A stretch of DNA of 8,873 bases from Lutibacter sp. Lineage in GTDB: Bacteria > Bacteroidota > Bacteroidia > Flavobacteriales > Flavobacteriaceae. Within the stretch, counting starts at the first letter, position 1. Each line of letters opens with the position of its first letter. The DNA is taken from NCBI GenBank assembly GCA_003516285.1, contig DPCK01000052.1, forward strand, positions 9,070 to 17,942. The letters run 5' to 3'. This document shows positions 4,871-8,873 of this stretch, one piece after another. The position numbers and the translations under genes were made by a program. The notes under the pieces were generated by a model. That model was given only the letters and a program-made list of their open reading frames with translations. It was not told the DNA's origin and searched no databases.

Positions 4871-7800
4871 ATGGACCCAAAGCCTAAATCAGATAAAAAA
4901 AAGGTTGTTTCTAAAAAAGAAACTTCAGCTAAAATTAAGGAGGCAAAACCAAACAAAGAACCTAAAAGTACCCCTGTTCTTGTTTCAGAAAAAAATGCAA
5001 ATTCCTTTACTGTGGTTGCTATTGGAGCATCGGCCGGCGGATTGGAAGCCGTGTCGCTGCTTTTACAAAATCTTTCTCCAGAAACCGGAATGGCATATAT
5101 TTATGTGCAACATTTAAGTCCAGACCACAAAAGTCTTCTTGTTCCGCTGTTATCGAAGAAAACTGTTATGAAAGTGCAGGATATAGATGATATGGAGAAA
5201 ATTTTACCCAACAATGTTTATATAATTCCTTACAATAAAGAAATTGAGGTAATTGACGGCCATATACAATTATTGCCGCGTCCTCAAAATAAATCCTCAA
5301 ATTTATCCGTTGATGTGCTGTTTTCTTCTTTGGCTGAAACGCATAAGGAAAATGTTATTGGCATTATATTGTCGGGAAGTGCCAGTGATGGAACGCGTGG
5401 ATTGAGTGAAATAAAAGAAGCTGGAGGCATTACTTTTGCCCAAGATGATTCTGCAAAATTTACGAGCATGCCGCATTCGGCCATAGCCAGCGGCTATGTA
5501 GATTTTGTGCTATCTCCCAAAGAAATTGCTGCCGAATTAAACTGGATGGGCAAACACGATTTGATAAGAAGAAATCCGGCAAAAGCATCACCCAAAGGTA
5601 AAATAGACAACAAGAACACTGATTTAAAACAGATTTTTCAGATTTTGCTGAAAAAAAAGAACGTTGATTTTAGTTTCTATAAATTAAATACCATTAAGCG
5701 GCGAATGCTCCGCAGAATGCTGATCCATAAAATAGAAACCATCAAGCAATATGTCGCGTTGTTGGCGAAAAATGATAATGAGCTCGACTTACTTTTTCAG
5801 GATTTACTCATCAATGTTACCGAATTTTTTAGAGACACCGAAGCTTTTGAGCTTTTAAAAAAATCAGTTTTTCCTCAATTGCTGAAAAGCAAATCGCCAA
5901 ATGAACCCCTTCGTATTTGGGTAGCTGCCTGCGCAACAGGCGAAGAAGTTTATTCAATAGCAATGCTATTGCGCGAACTGCAAGGCAATAAAACCAAGCA
6001 CATTCCTTTTCAAATTTTTGCTTCCGATCTAAGTGCACCAGCAATAGAAGTTGCCCGAAATGGAGAATATTCCATAAACCAGTTAAAAAATGTTTCACCC
6101 AAAAGACTTCAGCAATTTTTTATAAAATCGGGCAACAAATACCGCATTTCTAAAACGGTGAGAGATGTTTGTGTTTTTGCCCAACACAATATTTTGCGCG
6201 ATCCGCCTTTTTCACGAATGGATTTTATCAGTTGCCGTAACCTGCTCATTTATCTCGACACTACCGCACAAAAAAAAGCCATTTCAACTTTTCATTATGC
6301 ATTAAACGATGGCGGCTTTTTGATGCTGGGCAAATCGGAAACCATTGGAACGGCCGAAGAACTTTTTACCATCGGCGATAAAAAATTTAAAATTTATTCC
6401 CGCAAAAAAAACTCGGGCGTTTATAAACTGCCTATTATCACCTCTCGCGCCGCACAAACAAGCTTAACCGGTAAAAAGAACATCGCGTCCACAATTCCAG
6501 AAAGACGAACTGCAGTCACGCACGGTAATCTCGGAAATGTATTTGATGCTGTTTTACTGGCACACTATATGCCCGCAAGTGTGATTATCAATCACGATAT
6601 GGAAATTCTCCAATTTCGGGGTTCAACAGAAATGTACTTGAAGAATTCGCCGGGAAAAGCCAGTTTAAACATATTAACCATGGTATTGCCCGAAATTACA
6701 TTTGAACTTCGCAATGCCATTCATCACGCCATAAAAACAAAGCATACCGTAAATAAATCGGGCATTGAAATAAATTCCGATAAAGTTAAAAGTGCTTTAC
6801 AAGTTGTTAATTTAGAGGTTATGCCGCTAAAAATTGAAGGAGAGGAACCTTTGCTGGTGGTTGTTTTTACCTCACAGCAAATAGATATCTTGCAAAATAC
6901 AGCTAAAAGTGGAGAAAAAAATACGGTTGCAAAAGACAAAAGAATAAAAAAATTAGAAGAAGAATTGGTGGCAACACGTGCAGATATGGGCACAATTACA
7001 CACGACCAGGAAGCCCTAAATGAAGAATTGCAAAGTGCCAACGAAGAAATTGTTTCAAGCAATGAAGAATTGCAGAGTTTAAATGAAGAATTAGAAACCT
7101 CCAAAGAAGAAATTGAATCCACCAACGAAGAGCTGATCACAAGCAATCAGGAATTGATGGCGCGAAACCAGCTGGTTGAAGAATTGTACACTTATAATGA
7201 TACCATTCTTTCCTCCATTCATGAGCCTATGTTGATTCTTGACAAAAACATTCGAATCAAGTCGGCCAACAAATCTTTTTATAAAACATTCCACGTAACA
7301 GAAGCGGAAAGTTTAGGCCAATCACTTTATAAATTGGGCAACAACCAATGGAACATACCACGATTGCGTGTATTGCTGGAAGAAATTATTCCAAAAAATA
7401 ATCCTTTTTATGATTTTGAAGTGGAACACGAGTTTCCATTAATAGGACATAAAATTATGCTGTTAAATGCGCATCGCATTATCAAAGAAAGCACTAAAGA
7501 AGAGTTGATTGTGCTCACTATTGTAGATCATACCGAAATTAGAAATTTACAAACCGAAATTCTGGAAAAAGATATAAAAATTCTGGAAAAACAAATTGAA
7601 GCAGATAAAAAAGCGTGGAAGCTCATTGAAGCAAGCAATAAACGCTATGATATGATGTTGATGCAGTCCCCCTTTTCTTTTGCCGTCTTAAAAGGAAAAG
7701 ATCTGGTGGTTGCACTTGCCAATAACAGTATGAAAGAGGTTTGGGGAAAAGGTAACAAGGTAGAAGGCAAACCCCTGTTTAAAATTTTACCCGAAATAAA

Positions 7801-8873
7801 AAATACACCGGTGCCAGAATTGCTTCATAAAGTTTATGCAACAGGCATTCCTTTTGAGGGTTATGAACTTCTTGTGCCTTTAAAACGCAATGGAAAATTG
7901 GAAAATGCGTTTTTTAATTTTGTTTATCAACCATATATGGAAGCTGATGAAACAATTTCTGGCGTCACCATTATTTCCTATGAAGTTACCAAACACGTCA
8001 TAACCAAAGATGAATTAATGGCCGCAAAAATAAATGCGGAGCAGAAAACACAAATTGCTGAAGATGCCATGAAAGCAAAACAACAATTTTTGTCGAATAT
8101 GAGCCACGAAATTCGTACACCGATGAATGCCATTATCGGGTTTACAAAAGTGGCGTTGAAAACAGGGCTAAATGAAAAACAAAAAGAATATTTGAACGCC
8201 ATAAAAACAAGCGGTGATTCCTTAATTGTGCTTATCAATGACATTTTAGATTTGGCAAAAGTTGATTCCGGAAAAATGACCTTTGAGCAAACCCCTTTTA
8301 AAATGTCGGAATCCGTTTCTGCCATACTTCAACTGTTTGAGACAAAAATCCAGGAAAACAATACCGAATTAATTGTAGAGTACGACCCTAATATTCCTGA
8401 GGTTTTACTAGGTGATCCTATGCGTTTGCGTCAGATTATGTTGAATTTAATGAGCAACGCAGTTAAATTTACTTCAGGAGGAAAAATTAGCGCAAGTGTT
8501 CATTTATTGAAGGAAGATAAAAAGAAAGTGACCCTTGAATTTGCTATTACCGATACCGGAATTGGAATACCGGAAGATAAAATAGCCACTATTTTTGAAA
8601 AATTTCAACAGGCATCTACAGGTACTTCAAAAATGTATGGAGGCACCGGATTGGGGCTTGCAATTGCCAAACAGTTGGTTGAATCGCAAGGAGGAAGCAT
8701 TGGCGTTAAAAGTAAAATTGATGAAGGTTCAACTTTTAATTTCATCTTGAGTTTCCATAAAACAAATAAAAAAATCATAGAAAATATTGAAACACAAATC
8801 ATCCCATCAGAAACTGAAACCAATAAAATTAAAGTGTTGGTGGTGGAGGATATTGCGCTCAATCAATTGTTGA
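4871..8873 (+). CDS. CheB-CheR-PAS hybrid sensor histidine kinase, C-terminus cut off
   Basis: One open frame of 1,334 codons runs off the right edge without a stop. After a Lys-rich tail (1-45), the CheB methylesterase domain (46-228) keeps its triad: Ser54 in GASAGG, His81 in VQH, Asp173 in SGSASDG. It lacks the usual CheB receiver. CheR follows (about 252-512): NVTEFFRD (315-322), SAM loop ACATGEEVYS (353-362), Asp386, SCRNLLIYLD (454-463). Then come a PAS-like domain (555-670), a heptad coiled coil (690-772), a second PAS (775-890) of the kind usually seen after CheR, a short coil and a third PAS (925-1040). The kinase core has His1079 in SHEIRTP, N-box Asn1192 and Asn1196, DTGIGIP (1228-1234) and GGTGLGLA (1257-1264). 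Residues 1319-1334 (KIKVLVVED, acidic Asp1327) open a receiver domain. No membrane helix is seen, so it is probably cytoplasmic. The ATG at 4871 is the first after an in-frame TAA at 4793. The signal sensed is unknown. Confidence 0.93.
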   Translation, partial: MDPKPKSDKKKVVSKKETSAKIKEAKPNKEPKSTPVLVSEKNANSFTVVAIGASAGGLEAVSLLLQNLSPETGMAYIYVQHLSPDHKSLLVPLLSKKTVMKVQDIDDMEKILPNNVYIIPYNKEIEVIDGHIQLLPRPQNKSSNLSVDVLFSSLAETHKENVIGIILSGSASDGTRGLSEIKEAGGITFAQDDSAKFTSMPHSAIASGYVDFVLSPKEIAAELNWMGKHDLIRRNPAKASPKGKIDNKNTDLKQIFQILLKKKNVDFSFYKLNTIKRRMLRRMLIHKIETIKQYVALLAKNDNELDLLFQDLLINVTEFFRDTEAFELLKKSVFPQLLKSKSPNEPLRIWVAACATGEEVYSIAMLLRELQGNKTKHIPFQIFASDLSAPAIEVARNGEYSINQLKNVSPKRLQQFFIKSGNKYRISKTVRDVCVFAQHNILRDPPFSRMDFISCRNLLIYLDTTAQKKAISTFHYALNDGGFLMLGKSETIGTAEELFTIGDKKFKIYSRKKNSGVYKLPIITSRAAQTSLTGKKNIASTIPERRTAVTHGNLGNVFDAVLLAHYMPASVIINHDMEILQFRGSTEMYLKNSPGKASLNILTMVLPEITFELRNAIHHAIKTKHTVNKSGIEINSDKVKSALQVVNLEVMPLKIEGEEPLLVVVFTSQQIDILQNTAKSGEKNTVAKDKRIKKLEEELVATRADMGTITHDQEALNEELQSANEEIVSSNEELQSLNEELETSKEEIESTNEELITSNQELMARNQLVEELYTYNDTILSSIHEPMLILDKNIRIKSANKSFYKTFHVTEAESLGQSLYKLGNNQWNIPRLRVLLEEIIPKNNPFYDFEVEHEFPLIGHKIMLLNAHRIIKESTKEELIVLTIVDHTEIRNLQTEILEKDIKILEKQIEADKKAWKLIEASNKRYDMMLMQSPFSFAVLKGKDLVVALANNSMKEVWGKGNKVEGKPLFKILPEIKNTPVPELLHKVYATGIPFEGYELLVPLKRNGKLENAFFNFVYQPYMEADETISGVTIISYEVTKHVITKDELMAAKINAEQKTQIAEDAMKAKQQFLSNMSHEIRTPMNAIIGFTKVALKTGLNEKQKEYLNAIKTSGDSLIVLINDILDLAKVDSGKMTFEQTPFKMSESVSAILQLFETKIQENNTELIVEYDPNIPEVLLGDPMRLRQIMLNLMSNAVKFTSGGKISASVHLLKEDKKKVTLEFAITDTGIGIPEDKIATIFEKFQQASTGTSKMYGGTGLGLAIAKQLVESQGGSIGVKSKIDEGSTFNFILSFHKTNKKIIENIETQIIPSETETNKIKVLVVEDIALNQLL
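7019..7186 (+). repeat. Eight 21-bp units coding a perfect heptad coiled coil
   Basis: Residues 717-772 of the sensor kinase are eight successive heptads of the form NEELQSx: NEELQSA, NEEIVSS, NEELQSL, NEELETS, KEEIEST, NEELITS, NQELMAR, NQLVEEL. The DNA repeats every 21 bases with synonymous changes between units. The segment joins the first and second PAS domains and should form a rigid parallel coiled coil in the dimer. Confidence 0.85.

Noticed and set aside
4895..6411. Four runs of eight A in the kinase gene (4895, 5651, 6270, 6404), considered as transcriptional slippage sites or frameshifts.
   Set aside because: The frame continues correctly through every run with conserved domains on both sides, and such runs are expected from Lys codons in AT-rich DNA.
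6724..7294. Long minus-strand open frames opposite the coiled coil and PAS region of the kinase.
   Set aside because: They are antisense to well-conserved coding sequence and their Ser/Leu-rich composition follows from the complementary heptad codons.

Overview
The window looks like chromosomal DNA of a Bacteroidota bacterium, most likely a flavobacterium or close relative. The DNA is AT-rich, and the gaps between genes are very AT-rich. Two gene starts are preceded by the phylum's TAnnTTTG promoter element. The secreted proteins have signals typical of the group: a lipoprotein signal ending in Cys, and a signal peptide ending in LKAQ. The assignment rests on these features and on family resemblance, not on a database search.

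Layout. Positions 1-299 (minus strand) hold the N-terminal part of a lipoprotein that resembles Bacteroidota L,D-transpeptidases; its catalytic part lies outside the window. A 283-nt AT-rich gap follows, with three short motifs phased 26 nt apart. At 583-1008 (plus) there is a small four-helix membrane protein of unknown role. At 1117-2259 (plus) there is a saccharopine/lysine dehydrogenase-like oxidoreductase. It converges on a secreted protein of unknown function at 2445-2948 (minus). The gap between these two holds a pair of hairpins that resembles a dispersed intergenic repeat of this phylum. A divergent promoter region (2949-3204) then drives the secreted protein leftward and a two-gene set rightward: an MFS transporter (3205-4371, TTG start) and an 11-cysteine GDCCVxC-family protein (4424-4630).

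The last 4 kb (4871-8873, plus) is one uninterrupted open frame with no stop inside the window. It encodes a very large sensor protein: CheB methylesterase, CheR methyltransferase, PAS, a perfect heptad coiled coil, PAS, PAS, HisKA, HATPase and the first residues of a receiver domain. The diagnostic residues of CheB and of the kinase are intact; the CheR SAM motif is present in a variant form. The protein combines a chemotaxis-type adaptation module with a hybrid histidine kinase, and there is no chemoreceptor or CheA gene next to it here. A bulged inverted repeat lies about 65 bp upstream of its start.

The genes do not form one obvious pathway. The best-supported functional pairing is the MFS transporter with the GDCCVxC protein. 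I see no RNA genes, CRISPR array, transposase or phage gene. None of the gene families looks new. The least explained elements are the short inverted repeats near gene starts and the two small unknown proteins.
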